Below are positions 17,062-25,378 of a DNA stretch of 64,000 bases, piece after piece. The stretch is from Salinispora oceanensis (GTDB lineage Bacteria; Actinomycetota; Actinomycetes; Mycobacteriales; Micromonosporaceae). The notes below the pieces were generated by a model, which was not told the DNA's origin, searched no databases, and saw only the letters and a program-made list of their open reading frames with translations. Location: contig NZ_KB911579.1 of the NCBI RefSeq assembly GCF_000383575.1, positions 3,132,523 to 3,196,522 of the forward strand, written 5' to 3'. How positions within the stretch are numbered: position 1 is the stretch's first letter; the number at the start of each line of letters is the position of its first letter. The translations under genes and the position numbers were made by a program.

Positions 17062-17463
17062 GTGAGCCTTCCCGATGTCGCCGCTGCGCTGCGAGACCTG
17101 CATGTCTCTGTCTACCAACAGCAGGAGATGGCCAAGGCCGTCATCCACGACGCGGAGAAGATCCGAGCCGATTTCCGCGCCCTTACGGTGGGAGCTGCCA
17201 ACCCCCTGGTCAACCGCGCTTTGGGAAACTACGCCCGGGGGATTGTCAAGCTCCGAGCCGGAGCATGGCTCCTCGCCCAGGCCGGCGGCAGTCTCACCGA
17301 GTACGCCCGGGTAGTCGGCGTGCGCCTTCCGCAGCAGCCCGTTGCGGGGGAGCGGAAGGTCGAGGCGTCACCGGACGAGCGCAGCGACACCCCCGAGCGC
17401 CGACGCAACCAGCGGTCGTCTCTCTTAGGCAAGCAGAGGACAGCCGGCGAACCGCCCAGTTGA
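17062..17463 (+). CDS. Duplicated 133-aa helical protein, copy 2
   Basis: The protein is 133 aa, starting at the GTG after GGAGG. It shares about 85 percent of residues with the copy at 14550: the helical front (SLPDVAAALRDLHVSVYQQQ, VNRALGNYARGIVKLRAGAW) and a charged tail rich in Arg and Glu. The front could pack as a helical hairpin like small secreted partners of FtsK-type ATPases, but it lacks a WXG motif. It converges on the last gene of the FtsK operon, 71 bases apart. Confidence 0.75.
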   Translation: MSLPDVAAALRDLHVSVYQQQEMAKAVIHDAEKIRADFRALTVGAANPLVNRALGNYARGIVKLRAGAWLLAQAGGSLTEYARVVGVRLPQQPVAGERKVEASPDERSDTPERRRNQRSSLLGKQRTAGEPPS

Positions 17464-17534
17464 CTGGTCAACAGGCTGCGAAGATGCTGGTGGCTGGCAG
17501 TGGTCGCTGTCTGCGGCCTGGTCTACCGGGACGG

Positions 17535-18152
17535 TCAACCGCCAGTCTTCGCCACTCCCACGAGGTGCTTTCCGACGAGATCTCCGGCCTGCTTGAGGTT
17601 GTCTACGCCCTCCTCAAGCTGAACAGGTGCCTGCCGGCATGCCCGTACCGCGCTGTTGAGAAGGTTATTCTCTCCGCCGCGGCTGACCTTCTGGAAGTGG
17701 GCCTGGGCCTTATTCACAGCGTCGATGGCATCGCCGACGCTACGGCCCACCTGCTCCAACACCCGTAGCGTCGTGATCAGTTCCGCTATGACCGAGTCGA
17801 TCGGGCCACCGCCGCCCCGTCCGGCGGTGATCCGGTCCAGCCCAGCGTTCATCGCGCGACCGACGAGCCCGCCCGCCTTCATGCCGGCGTAGGCTGCGCC
17901 AACCGCAACCAGCGGGGAGGGGTGGTAACCGGCGGCGTCAACGGCTGCGGTGGCGGCAATCGCCATTCCACCCCCGGTAGCCTTGCCGATCTTCTCACTG
18001 GCCTTGCTGATGCCATCTCGCGCAGACTCGATGGCGGTGTCACGGAGAGCGCCGGCAACGGCGGTCAGCGCTCCGGCAGCCTTTTGCCGTGCTCCGGGCC
18101 TACCCAGGTCGCTGGTGCGCCTTCGCTGGTAGCGCCCTCTTGTCCACGCCAT
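17535..18152 (-). CDS. 205-aa glycine-rich amphipathic protein, last gene of the FtsK operon
   Basis: A basic N terminus (TRGRYQRRRTSDLGRPGARQ) leads into helices, then a Gly/Ala-rich hydrophobic centre (GGGMAIAATAAVDAAGYHPS, LVAVGAAYAGMKAGGLVG) that could insert in a membrane. The C-terminal half is helical with one cysteine. No signal peptide is present. It follows the 211-aa gene by 5 bases. A relic of its paralogue is at 14991-15070. The composition recalls pore-forming or secreted effector domains, but this is a guess; no family is recognised. Confidence 0.7.
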   Translation of the reverse strand: MAWTRGRYQRRRTSDLGRPGARQKAAGALTAVAGALRDTAIESARDGISKASEKIGKATGGGMAIAATAAVDAAGYHPSPLVAVGAAYAGMKAGGLVGRAMNAGLDRITAGRGGGGPIDSVIAELITTLRVLEQVGRSVGDAIDAVNKAQAHFQKVSRGGENNLLNSAVRACRQAPVQLEEGVDNLKQAGDLVGKHLVGVAKTGG

Positions 18153-18157
18153 CGACG

Positions 18158-18793
18158 CTACCGAATCTGATCAAGGAATGCGCAGCCGGACGCGATCAGC
18201 ATTGGCAAGATCCCAGCAGTTTCACCTGCAACCTCGGCTGCGGTGGTCTCCGCTACATCCTCGCCAGCCGCACGTTGTTCCTTGGCGCCTGTCTCAAAGT
18301 CGATGCAGGCTTCCCAGAGGGATCCGATGCTTGACGAGTAGGCCCACATTCCATAAATAGTTGAGTTGACTTTGACGTGTGCCTGACCGTTGTGTCCGAT
18401 GAGGCGGCGGTCTGGTTCTTCGGGGGTGTTGCCCATCCCTTCGGCGAGTGGGTGGAGCTTGATGCGCCGGAATGGCTTCTCCAGCTCACCGTCCGGATCG
18501 AATTCGATCAGTAGGCCCCGGTCGAGGAGCTGCTCGATGACCGGCCCTGGGTTGGCGGGGCCGGCGCCCGCGGCGAGGAGGTCGCGTTGGAGCGTTTCGC
18601 GGGTGACTTCCAGGCGGGCGTGGCGCTCGGGGTCGAGGAAGGCGCGCCCCCATACCTGGAATTCGTCATCGGTGAGTTCCTCGGATTCGTTGCCGAGCCG
18701 AACCTCCCAGTACTCCGGGTTGGGGTCGGGTGGGGTGACGTACCGGTAGGAGGGGCCGAGGTTGAGGCCGACGGGGACGATGACGGTGGGCAT
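18158..18793 (-). CDS. 211-aa hypothetical protein of the FtsK operon
   Basis: A soluble protein. The front has strands and turns (TVIVPVGLNLGPSYRYVTPP, YWEVRLGNESEELTDDEFQV). The middle looks like a winged-helix module (TRETLQRDLLAAG, VIEQLLDRGLLIEFDPDGEL). The end is an alpha-helical, alanine-rich tail. The middle resembles the degenerate wHTH/PqqD-like modules often found next to secretion ATPases, which I infer only from pattern. It sits between the 86-aa and 205-aa genes, each less than 30 bases away. Confidence 0.7.
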   Translation of the reverse strand: MPTVIVPVGLNLGPSYRYVTPPDPNPEYWEVRLGNESEELTDDEFQVWGRAFLDPERHARLEVTRETLQRDLLAAGAGPANPGPVIEQLLDRGLLIEFDPDGELEKPFRRIKLHPLAEGMGNTPEEPDRRLIGHNGQAHVKVNSTIYGMWAYSSSIGSLWEACIDFETGAKEQRAAGEDVAETTAAEVAGETAGILPMLIASGCAFLDQIR

Positions 18794-18818
18794 CGGGGCA
18801 CCTTCCGGGAGTTCGGTG

Positions 18819-19079
18819 TCAGAGGACGGCGTTGTACTTCTCGGTCTGCGCGACGGCGGCCTGGATCAGGCCGGCGCCCTCACCGAACTTCTGCTTGGCG
18901 GCGGTGAGCTTGCCGATGGCGCCCATGACGGCGGGCTGCTGGGTGCCGGCCGCGAGGGCCTGGAGTACGGCGATGGCCTTGTCGACCTGGGCGTTGACGC
19001 CCGCGAGCTGGGCGAGGGCCTTGTCCGCTTCAGTCTTGCCGTGGGCCAGGCCCGCCTTGATGTCTCCGATGGTGGCCAT
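18819..19079 (-). CDS. 86-aa helical-hairpin protein of the FtsK operon
   Basis: The ATG at 19079 follows GGGAGG. The sequence is two long helices (IGDIKAGLAHGKTEADKALA and AAKQKFGEGAGLIQAAVAQT) joined around GTQQPAVMG. Its size and layout match WXG100/ESAT-6 substrates of type VII secretion, although the WXG turn is absent. Its place beside an FtsK/SpoIIIE-type ATPase strengthens the idea that it is the ATPase's small partner or substrate. This is an inference, not a family match. Confidence 0.75.
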   Translation of the reverse strand: MATIGDIKAGLAHGKTEADKALAQLAGVNAQVDKAIAVLQALAAGTQQPAVMGAIGKLTAAKQKFGEGAGLIQAAVAQTEKYNAVL

Positions 19080-19141
19080 TGACTTTCCTCCCTGGGTTGT
19101 GGGGTCCAACGCCCTGCCGTCGGTCGCAGGTGCGCCTGGTG

Positions 19142-19813
19142 TCAGCCGCGGGTCGCGGCGATGAAGATGAACCACAAGATCGGCATGCCGACAAAACAGA
19201 TCACGCCGCCGACTTTTCTGGACCGGGTGCCACCACCCCCGAGGCGAGGCTGCCCGACGAGACTGATGGTGAGATAGCCGGCGAAGAAGGCGAGCGCGGG
19301 CAGCCCACACAGGGACCAGGGCACCAGGTGCAATGGGATGCGACCGAGTTCCTTGTCGGGGCTGAGGGCAAACATCAGCAGCGATGCGAAGGTGCCGACT
19401 ATCGCCGCGATGGAGTAGACGAGGGCATTGCGGGCCAGCGGGGTGAACGCCGGCAACAGCGGCGGCTGGGCTGCTCGCCGGTGGGCGTTCTCGGCGGCGG
19501 CGTCGGCGGCGTTCGCGGCGGCTGTCGCTCGCCGCAGCGCCTCCGCCGGGTCCGGGATGGGGCCGGGCGCGACCCGGTCAAACTGCGGCGCGGGTAGGCG
19601 CAGGGTGGCGGCGAGATGGTGCAGGTGCTGCCGTTGCGCCGCCACCCGGTGGGTGAGCTGATCCACCGCGGCCTGCCCGTCGCGGCCGGCGGCGGCCTGC
19701 TGTTCACCGCGGGAGCGTTCCTCCTTCAGCAGGGCGGAGAGGCGGCGGGCGTGATCGGTGTAGGCGGCCCAGCCACCATCGCGGGGCAGTGGAGTATCCG
19801 GTTGCTCAGTCAT
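19142..19813 (-). CDS. Membrane protein with coiled coil, FtsK operon
   Basis: The protein is 223 aa. The first 110 residues are a charged, glutamine-rich coiled coil in the cytoplasm (LKEERSRGEQQAAAGRDGQA). Three membrane helices follow: NALVYSIAAIVGTFASLLMF, LCGLPALAFFAGYLTISL and GGVICFVGMPILWFIFIA. It overlaps the ATPase stop by 4 bases, so the two are translationally coupled. It could be the membrane platform to which the ATPase binds. No family is recognised. Confidence 0.75.
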   Translation of the reverse strand: MTEQPDTPLPRDGGWAAYTDHARRLSALLKEERSRGEQQAAAGRDGQAAVDQLTHRVAAQRQHLHHLAATLRLPAPQFDRVAPGPIPDPAEALRRATAAANAADAAAENAHRRAAQPPLLPAFTPLARNALVYSIAAIVGTFASLLMFALSPDKELGRIPLHLVPWSLCGLPALAFFAGYLTISLVGQPRLGGGGTRSRKVGGVICFVGMPILWFIFIAATRG

Positions 19814-22455
19814 GCGTACTCATCGATCTGGTCTAGGGTGCCGGGGCGCACGTAGGGGACGATGAGGGCGCGGCGGTTGTCGTGCCGGTCGACCAGCAGT
19901 GCACGGTTGGGGCGGGACTGCCACTCCGACGCGTAGTCGCCGAGCAGGGAACTGACCTCGTTGCTGGGCAGGTTGAGGGCGACGAGGCAGGCGACCTCGT
20001 TGCCGCCGGTGGGCCCGAGGTCGCTGCTGAACCGGCTCACCGAGCGCCACCAGCCAAGCAGGTGGACACCGTGGGTGGGCCCATTGGCCAACACATCCCG
20101 CAGCTCGTCGTGCCCCGAGCGGTAGGTGGTGGGGTCGCTGGTGGTGAGCAGGCTGCTGGCGATATCCGCACCGAAGATCACCAGGTGGGTGGTCGGCCCA
20201 TCGTCGGAAACGGTCGGCTGGGCGAGCTCCGCGAGCCGCGCCCGAAGCTGGGCCGCACTGAGCGTCTCGTACGGGTGCCCGGCGGCGGCGACCGCCTCCA
20301 CGGTGGCGTCGGAGGCATCGTCGGCGGCGGCGACCAGCGGCGCGATGAGGAACCGGGCGGTGCCGGGCGCGTACTGGCGGGCCAAACTGGCCGTGGCCGC
20401 GTAGAGCACGTCGGCCCCGACCGGGGAGGTACCCAGGACCGCCAGGTGGCTGCCCGGGGTCGCGTCGAGGGTGAAACCCGCGGTGGGCAGGCCGACGGCC
20501 ACGGTCCGGCCGACCAGGGCTCGCCGCCGCCGGACGTCGGGCGTCAGGGCGACGAAGGTGGGATCCTGGTCCGGATGTTGCTCGGCGTAGCCGGCGAAGA
20601 CCGTCGGCGGGGCGCTACCGGGTCGGCGGGCACTCCACAGCAGGTGCCGCTGGGTGGCCACCGACCCCGCGTCGGCGTTCGGGAAGCGGATGACCCGGTT
20701 CGCCCCCGGAATCCCGGCCGCCGAGTTGATTACCGCCCCGCCGAGGGGCAGATTGTCCGCACCGTCGTTGAGCTGGTCGAGGACACCACCGCCACCGGCG
20801 AGGGCGACCCGCAGCGGAAACTGCCCAAAAATGGAATCGGTCTTGGTGAAGAGCGCCTCCACCCCGGAGATCGTCTGCGACGCCAGGATCAGGTGGACGC
20901 CGTACGAGCGGCCCTTGCGCGCCAGCTCCTCAAGGAGCGCCACCGCCTGCTGGGCCACCGCGTCGTTGCCCTCGAAGAGCACATGGAACTCGTCGATCAC
21001 CGCCAGCAGCCGGGGCATCGCCACATCCGGCCGACCGGTCCGCAGATCGGCCAGCTTCGTCACGCCGGCCCGCTTCAGCTCCGTCGCCCGGCGGGTCATC
21101 TCCCGCGACAGTGTCCGCAGCACCGCCAACCCGTACTCCCGGTCGGACTCGATGCCGACCGTGTGGGCGTGCGGAATCCACGACGGGTCCACCACCGTCG
21201 GGGTGAACTCCGCGAACGACACGCCTTCCTTGAAGTCCAGCAGGTAGAGCGACAACTCGTCCGGCGAGTAGCGCGAGGCCAGGCCGTAGAGGACGTCGAG
21301 GAGAAACACCGTCTTCCCCGACCCGGTGCGACCCCCCACCAGCCAGTGCGGCGTCGCGTCGTCCAACGCCAGCACACACTCGGTACGCCCCTCCCGGCCC
21401 ACCACGGTCCGCAGGCCGTCGATCGACGACTGCTGCCAGATCCGCTCCGGCATCAGCATCGTGAAGTCCGTCGCCGTCTGCACCCGAGCCGACTTCGCCA
21501 ACCGGCGGCAGACCGCCTCCACCAGCGTGTCCGGCGGGCCGGCGTCCAGTCGTACCGGCACCGCCAACCCCGAGTCGTCCGAGCTGAACCGGTGCTGCCC
21601 CGGCGGGTCGGAGACCGCGAACACCCCACCGCTCGACGCCGTCAACGCGGTGGTGCCCGCCAGGCGCGGCGCCGGGTTCAGCCCGCCCGGATGCTGCGGG
21701 GGCGGGTAGCCGGCGAGCAGCAGGAACACCCCGGCCGCCGGGCCCGCGTGCGCGATCGCCGATAGCCGGGACCACTCCCTACGCCCGGCGCCCTCCGGCA
21801 TCGCCGCCACGCACACCAGCAGCACCGAAGGGTCCGACTCGCCACCCTGGGCGCGCTCGATCCGCGTTTCCGCCTCGGCCAGCACCTGCTGAAACCCCGG
21901 CAGGTCGATCGCCGGCCGCGGCCACGCCTCCGCCTCCACCATCTCGCGGAACGGACCGAAGACAGTCCCGAGGGTCGCCCCATCCACTGCCGCGACCTGA
22001 AGCACGCCGTCCGGCATCGCCGCCAACACCCGCAGCAGTACGCCGCGCAGCCAGCGCGCCACCGCCGGATCACGGGCGTCACTGTCGACCGAGAGGTGAC
22101 CGGCACCCAGGAACGGCGCCACAACGCTGAACCCGCTCCCCGCCACCGGCGTCGTGTCGCCCAGCCGAATCGGCATCGGCCGTCCCAGCGCCGCGTCCAC
22201 ACCGGTGGGAAGATCCGCGGCCGAGCCGTCCAATCGGCAACCAAGCCAACCGGGCGTCAGCCCCTCGGCGAGTCGCTGCATCCGGGCGGTGAGACGTTGT
22301 GCTTCCTCGCGGGCCTGCGCCGAGACGCCAGCTTCCGCGGTGCGGTCGCGCAACCGGGCCCGAGCAGCCTCAATGTGAGAGACGGCATCCCGGTGCGCCG
22401 CCACCGCCCGACCGAACGCTGACGCCACCGACTCCAACGCACGCCCCCAGCTCAC
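19810..22455 (-). CDS. FtsK/SpoIIIE-type ATPase
   Basis: The protein is 881 aa with no membrane helix. A coiled N terminus (1-65) and a large domain (66-350) precede the active motor: Walker A GGRTGSGKT at 374-382, a LYLLDFKEGVSF strand at 403-414, Walker B LLAVIDEF at 483-490 and the sensor strand GVHLILASQTISG near 519. A second, degenerate ATPase repeat starts near 660 (LAVLGTSPVGADVLY) and lacks the lysine. Two ATPase units, one dead, recall EccC of type VII secretion. It lacks the N-terminal helices of EccC and of chromosomal FtsK. It leads a tight five-gene operon. Confidence 0.9.
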   Translation of the reverse strand: MSWGRALESVASAFGRAVAAHRDAVSHIEAARARLRDRTAEAGVSAQAREEAQRLTARMQRLAEGLTPGWLGCRLDGSAADLPTGVDAALGRPMPIRLGDTTPVAGSGFSVVAPFLGAGHLSVDSDARDPAVARWLRGVLLRVLAAMPDGVLQVAAVDGATLGTVFGPFREMVEAEAWPRPAIDLPGFQQVLAEAETRIERAQGGESDPSVLLVCVAAMPEGAGRREWSRLSAIAHAGPAAGVFLLLAGYPPPQHPGGLNPAPRLAGTTALTASSGGVFAVSDPPGQHRFSSDDSGLAVPVRLDAGPPDTLVEAVCRRLAKSARVQTATDFTMLMPERIWQQSSIDGLRTVVGREGRTECVLALDDATPHWLVGGRTGSGKTVFLLDVLYGLASRYSPDELSLYLLDFKEGVSFAEFTPTVVDPSWIPHAHTVGIESDREYGLAVLRTLSREMTRRATELKRAGVTKLADLRTGRPDVAMPRLLAVIDEFHVLFEGNDAVAQQAVALLEELARKGRSYGVHLILASQTISGVEALFTKTDSIFGQFPLRVALAGGGGVLDQLNDGADNLPLGGAVINSAAGIPGANRVIRFPNADAGSVATQRHLLWSARRPGSAPPTVFAGYAEQHPDQDPTFVALTPDVRRRRALVGRTVAVGLPTAGFTLDATPGSHLAVLGTSPVGADVLYAATASLARQYAPGTARFLIAPLVAAADDASDATVEAVAAAGHPYETLSAAQLRARLAELAQPTVSDDGPTTHLVIFGADIASSLLTTSDPTTYRSGHDELRDVLANGPTHGVHLLGWWRSVSRFSSDLGPTGGNEVACLVALNLPSNEVSSLLGDYASEWQSRPNRALLVDRHDNRRALIVPYVRPGTLDQIDEYA

Positions 22456-22520
22456 CGACCACGGCTACTCGCGCAGACCCTACCCAAAGTGGCCACTCCG
22501 AGTCAGCCCCCACGTCGCCC

Positions 22521-22680
22521 TCAGCAACGGTTTCCATCGACACGCGCCTGCGCGGCCTTGAGCTGGTCGATTGCCTGGGTGCGGGACTTGATGGCGGAGG
22601 ACTTGGCCAGCTTGAACACGATCACCGTGACGTCCTCACGGTTCAGCATTCGGTTCAGCGTGGCTCCGAGTTCTGATCTC
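22521..22680 (-). pseudogene. IS110-family transposase relic
   Basis: A minus-strand frame reads VIVFKLAKSSAIKSRTQAID, then QLKAAQARVDGNRC and a stop at 22521. The A-x-S-A-x-K-x-R-T-Q-A-x-x-Q-L-K-A pattern is the conserved helix in the middle of IS110 transposases. Both the DEDD catalytic half and the C-terminal half are missing. It lies between the FtsK-type gene and an unrelated membrane protein. Confidence 0.65.
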
Positions 22681-23299
22681 AGTGATCATGAAGGTCGTGA
22701 CCAGGACGGACGAGGCTTTCGGCACCCGCAGGGTCGGCCGGCGCTGGTGTGGATCGTCGCGCGGAAGTGCGGCGCCGCCAGTAGTGGACAGTGCAGATCC
22801 ACACCAGCGGTCCCCACAGTACGAGCGGTAGGTAGGTACCCCAGAAAGCCACCGCCTGCCAGTCGCTGAACTGCATGACCCCCAGGTCGCCGTTCAGTTT
22901 CCGGCCTAGGACCAGCATCAGGAAGGCGTACGGCCACAGAACGGTGCAGATCGTGGCGCCGATCGCGGCTGGTACGACCGCAGCGAGTACCGGTATGCGC
23001 CGCCCGCCGAGACCGGGGACCCAGCGCGGGACGACCTCACCCCAGACCGCGACCAGGCCGACCGTCAGTAGTGCGAGCAGTTCGCTGACGATACTCAGGG
23101 TTATCACGTACACCGGGCCGTCCCACACCACCGGACCACGTCCTCCGGGTGCCGGCGTCTCCTCCATGAGATGGACGCCTGCCGCGACGAGAGCGATGCG
23201 CCAGATGCCAGAGGGAAGAACCGTGAGAGGGACCGCATAGGCGCACCACACCACCCACCTAGGAACCCCGTCGACAATCCGACCGTGTGGAGATATCAC
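22679..23299 (-). CDS. Multi-pass membrane protein
   Basis: The protein is 206 aa from a GTG at 23299 with AGGAG 7 bases upstream. About five membrane segments are visible, including VVWCAYAVPLTVLPSGIW, VYVITLSIVSELLALLTVGL and IPVLAAVVPAAIGATICTVL. The C terminus is polar. I recognise no conserved transport motif. It resembles small uncharacterised actinobacterial membrane proteins. The IS110 relic touches its 3' end, so the gene end may be altered. Confidence 0.7.
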   Translation of the reverse strand: MISPHGRIVDGVPRWVVWCAYAVPLTVLPSGIWRIALVAAGVHLMEETPAPGGRGPVVWDGPVYVITLSIVSELLALLTVGLVAVWGEVVPRWVPGLGGRRIPVLAAVVPAAIGATICTVLWPYAFLMLVLGRKLNGDLGVMQFSDWQAVAFWGTYLPLVLWGPLVWICTVHYWRRRTSARRSTPAPADPAGAESLVRPGHDLHDH

Positions 23300-23612
23300 T
23301 CAAATACTCCTGTCGGGCGCGCTCTTATGAGGGACATTTGAAATTTCTGGAGGGTCCTCATCGCGCCACGCTACATCGAGACGTCGATGGCCGGACTGCG
23401 CGCCGGAAGACGTGTGGAGAGGCGCCAGGAGTGCCCTGTTGACGGTTCAGCCCACGGTTCACGACGGACTGCTCGTGCACGGATGTGGGCGCCAGGCGCC
23501 GTTGCTTCATCGTCCCTGGTGGACGGCCGGGTGCTCGGTGGTGCTCGTGCGACTAGCATCCCCCCGTCCCGCTCCGTCCTGGTGGCAGCCAGGCTGCCCC
23601 AGTGAGTTTTGA
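23300..23612. other. Intergenic region next to an IS relic
   Basis: About 310 bases with several open but unconvincing frames. I see no gene, hairpin or repeat that I can defend. It lies between the membrane protein and the IS256 fragment, so it may be insertion debris. Confidence 0.4.
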
Positions 23613-23765
23613 TCATGGTTCCCCTCTCTTGAGCAGCCCGTCCGGGCCCGTCAACGACAGCCCTTGTTCCTTAGCGGCTCGGACCAACTCGACGGCGGCT
23701 TTCGCCTCCGCCGTCGGCTCGGGCCGCTTGTTGCGTCCGGTCTGGTCGTTCAGTGTCGCCGTCAT
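23613..23765 (-). pseudogene. IS256-family transposase N-terminal fragment
   Basis: The ATG at 23765 starts MTATLNDQTGRNKRPEPTAE, then VRAAKEQGLSLTGPDGLLK. This is the N terminus of actinobacterial IS256 (Mutator) transposases. After LLK the sequence departs from the family and stops after five codons. Only about 45 of some 400 residues are left. No terminal repeat was recognised. Confidence 0.75.
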
Positions 23766-23885
23766 CACGGCACCCTCCTCACCAGGCACAACGCCTGGCG
23801 GGTCAGGCCGGAATACCGTCAGATCAACACTCTCGCCGGCCCCCGGGACGCTGGTCGGCAGCATCCCGGGGGCCCTGGGCTGAGA

Positions 23886-24356
23886 TCAGAAGCCGTGATT
23901 GATTCCGGTGAAGTTGTGGGTGACGCCGGCGGCGATGGTGTAGTTGCTTCCCCAGCCGCAGTACCAGGTCACTCCGTTGTCCAGGCAGAAGTGCATGGCG
24001 GTGACTCCTGGTAGCGGGGTGCTGGTGTCGGAGTAGGAGTAGGCCTGAACGGCCGTACCGTATGGGCCGAAGCGGCTCTGCCACCCGTCTCGCTCGAACC
24101 AGACGGATGCCCGCCAGCCGGCATAGCTGCTCCTGAAGGTGCCCTGGTAGTAGTTGTTGTCATTGCAGGTGCCGGCGACCGGGGTCTCGCGGACGGCGAC
24201 AGCGGTGCCGATGTTCAGGGTGCTGGTGATGCTGGTGTTCACGCCGTCGCACCGTGCCTGTGCGGCGCTGGGAGACACCGCCAGTGATGCGAACGTGGCG
24301 CCGACAAGCCCCAGCATCGCGGTGATCGCACGCACCCTTGTTTGTCGCCTGAGCAT
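23886..24356 (-). CDS. Secreted protein of unknown function
   Basis: The protein is 156 aa. The ATG at 24356 has GGGAAGGAG upstream. A signal peptide covers residues 1 to about 34 (ITAMLGLVGATFASLAVSPS, cleavage near AQA-RC). The mature part is rich in Tyr, Trp and Asn (NNYYQGTFRSSYAGWRASVW) with four cysteines that could pair, and is probably all beta. No family is recognised. It is divergent from the Calx-beta gene, and both have the same CACAAC-type repeats upstream, so they are probably co-regulated. Confidence 0.7.
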   Translation of the reverse strand: MLRRQTRVRAITAMLGLVGATFASLAVSPSAAQARCDGVNTSITSTLNIGTAVAVRETPVAGTCNDNNYYQGTFRSSYAGWRASVWFERDGWQSRFGPYGTAVQAYSYSDTSTPLPGVTAMHFCLDNGVTWYCGWGSNYTIAAGVTHNFTGINHGF

Positions 24357-24447
24357 GAGTTCTCCTTCCCTGGCACGGTTCGATGGACCGTGTCGTTCCG
24401 GGCCTGACTCTCGATGCCCCCAACCAACGGCACCGCTGTTGCACCGG

Positions 24448-24536
24448 AGTTGTGGCGCTGTTGTGTCTGGCGGTCTGCCCTGCCCCTGCGGTGGCGCCGC
24501 ACGGAGGCGAGACGGCCCCACAACCGCGCCACAACA
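24448..24536. promoter_or_regulatory. Paired SARP-type heptamer repeats between divergent genes
   Basis: Two arms of a 17-bp inverted repeat (24449-24465 and 24519-24535, 16 of 17 matching) each contain two CACAAC-like heptamers spaced 11 bp (24519 and 24530; 24448 and 24459 on the complement). Direct heptamers at 11-bp spacing are the known mark of SARP/AfsR binding sites. TAATCC at 24546 follows about 9 bases after the right arm and may be the -10 box of the plus gene. The AfsR-like gene lies next door. Confidence 0.5.
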
Positions 24537-24601
24537 GGCAGGGGCTAATCCTGGAGGTGACCTGTTCGACCAGCGCCGATCGGGCGCCAAGGAGGTGGAC
24601 T

Positions 24602-25378
24602 ATGAAGGGCATGACACGGCTGGGCGCGGTCAGCGCAATGCTGGTGCTGGCGGTGGCCGCCGTATCGGTCGGTCCGGCTGTCGCGGACGATATCTGTGCG
24701 CCGCGCAGCATTGGCGTCAGCGATACCACCCAGTTCGAGGGTGGCTTCTTCGTCGAGACGATGACCTTCACCGTGACATCCGCGGGCTGCGCGGGGGGAA
24801 CCGTCCAGTATGCGACGGGGGCTGACCCAGGCGGCGCGATGCCAATGGCTGAGCCCGGACTCGACTACACGCCAGTATCTGGTGAGTTGTCCTGGGCGCC
24901 GGGTGACACCACCAACCGCACGGTCGTCGTGGACCTTGTGGGTGACTACGCGATCGAGCCGGACGAGGTGTTCACGCTAGAGCTGTTCAACCCGGTCGGG
25001 CTGGTACTTGCCGACCCGGTCGGCCTGGGCACGATTCACAACGACGACGTCACGATCACGCCCCTTGGCAAGCCGCACTGTCTGGAATCGTGTGTAGCCT
25101 GCCGGCTGAGCGTGATCACATCGGAACCAGCGCCGGTTGATTTGACCATCCACTTCGCCACCCAGGACGGTAGTGCGACGGCCGAATCGGATTACACCGG
25201 AGTTTCGAACGGGGTGCTCACCATTCCGGCGGGGACGTCAGCGGCGGAGCTGAACATTGCGGTCCACGACGACCAGGTGGCGGAGCGGGACGAGAACTTC
25301 TACGTTTACCTCCACGCACCCTCGAACGGAAAGATCACTGAGGATCAGGTAGCCATGGGGATCGTTGACGATGACTGA
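24602..25378 (+). CDS. Secreted Calx-beta repeat protein
   Basis: The protein is 258 aa. AAGGAGG lies just before the ATG. A signal peptide (residues 1 to about 28, MTRLGAVSAMLVLAVAAVSV) is followed by two Calx-beta domains: LDYTPVSGELSWAPGDTTNR with IEPDEVFTLELFNP, and SDYTGVSNGVLTIPAGTSA with AERDENFYVYLHAP. Such domains bind calcium and occur in adhesins and matrix proteins. It should be exported. Its 3' end overlaps the convergent AfsR-like gene by 34 bases. Confidence 0.85.
   Translation: MKGMTRLGAVSAMLVLAVAAVSVGPAVADDICAPRSIGVSDTTQFEGGFFVETMTFTVTSAGCAGGTVQYATGADPGGAMPMAEPGLDYTPVSGELSWAPGDTTNRTVVVDLVGDYAIEPDEVFTLELFNPVGLVLADPVGLGTIHNDDVTITPLGKPHCLESCVACRLSVITSEPAPVDLTIHFATQDGSATAESDYTGVSNGVLTIPAGTSAAELNIAVHDDQVAERDENFYVYLHAPSNGKITEDQVAMGIVDDD

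Noticed and set aside
19882..21765. Very long plus-strand frame of 627 codons opposite the FtsK-type gene
   Set aside because: It is a shadow of the minus-strand gene in high-GC codon usage: rich in Arg, Gly and Val with no motif, while the opposite strand has complete ATPase motifs.
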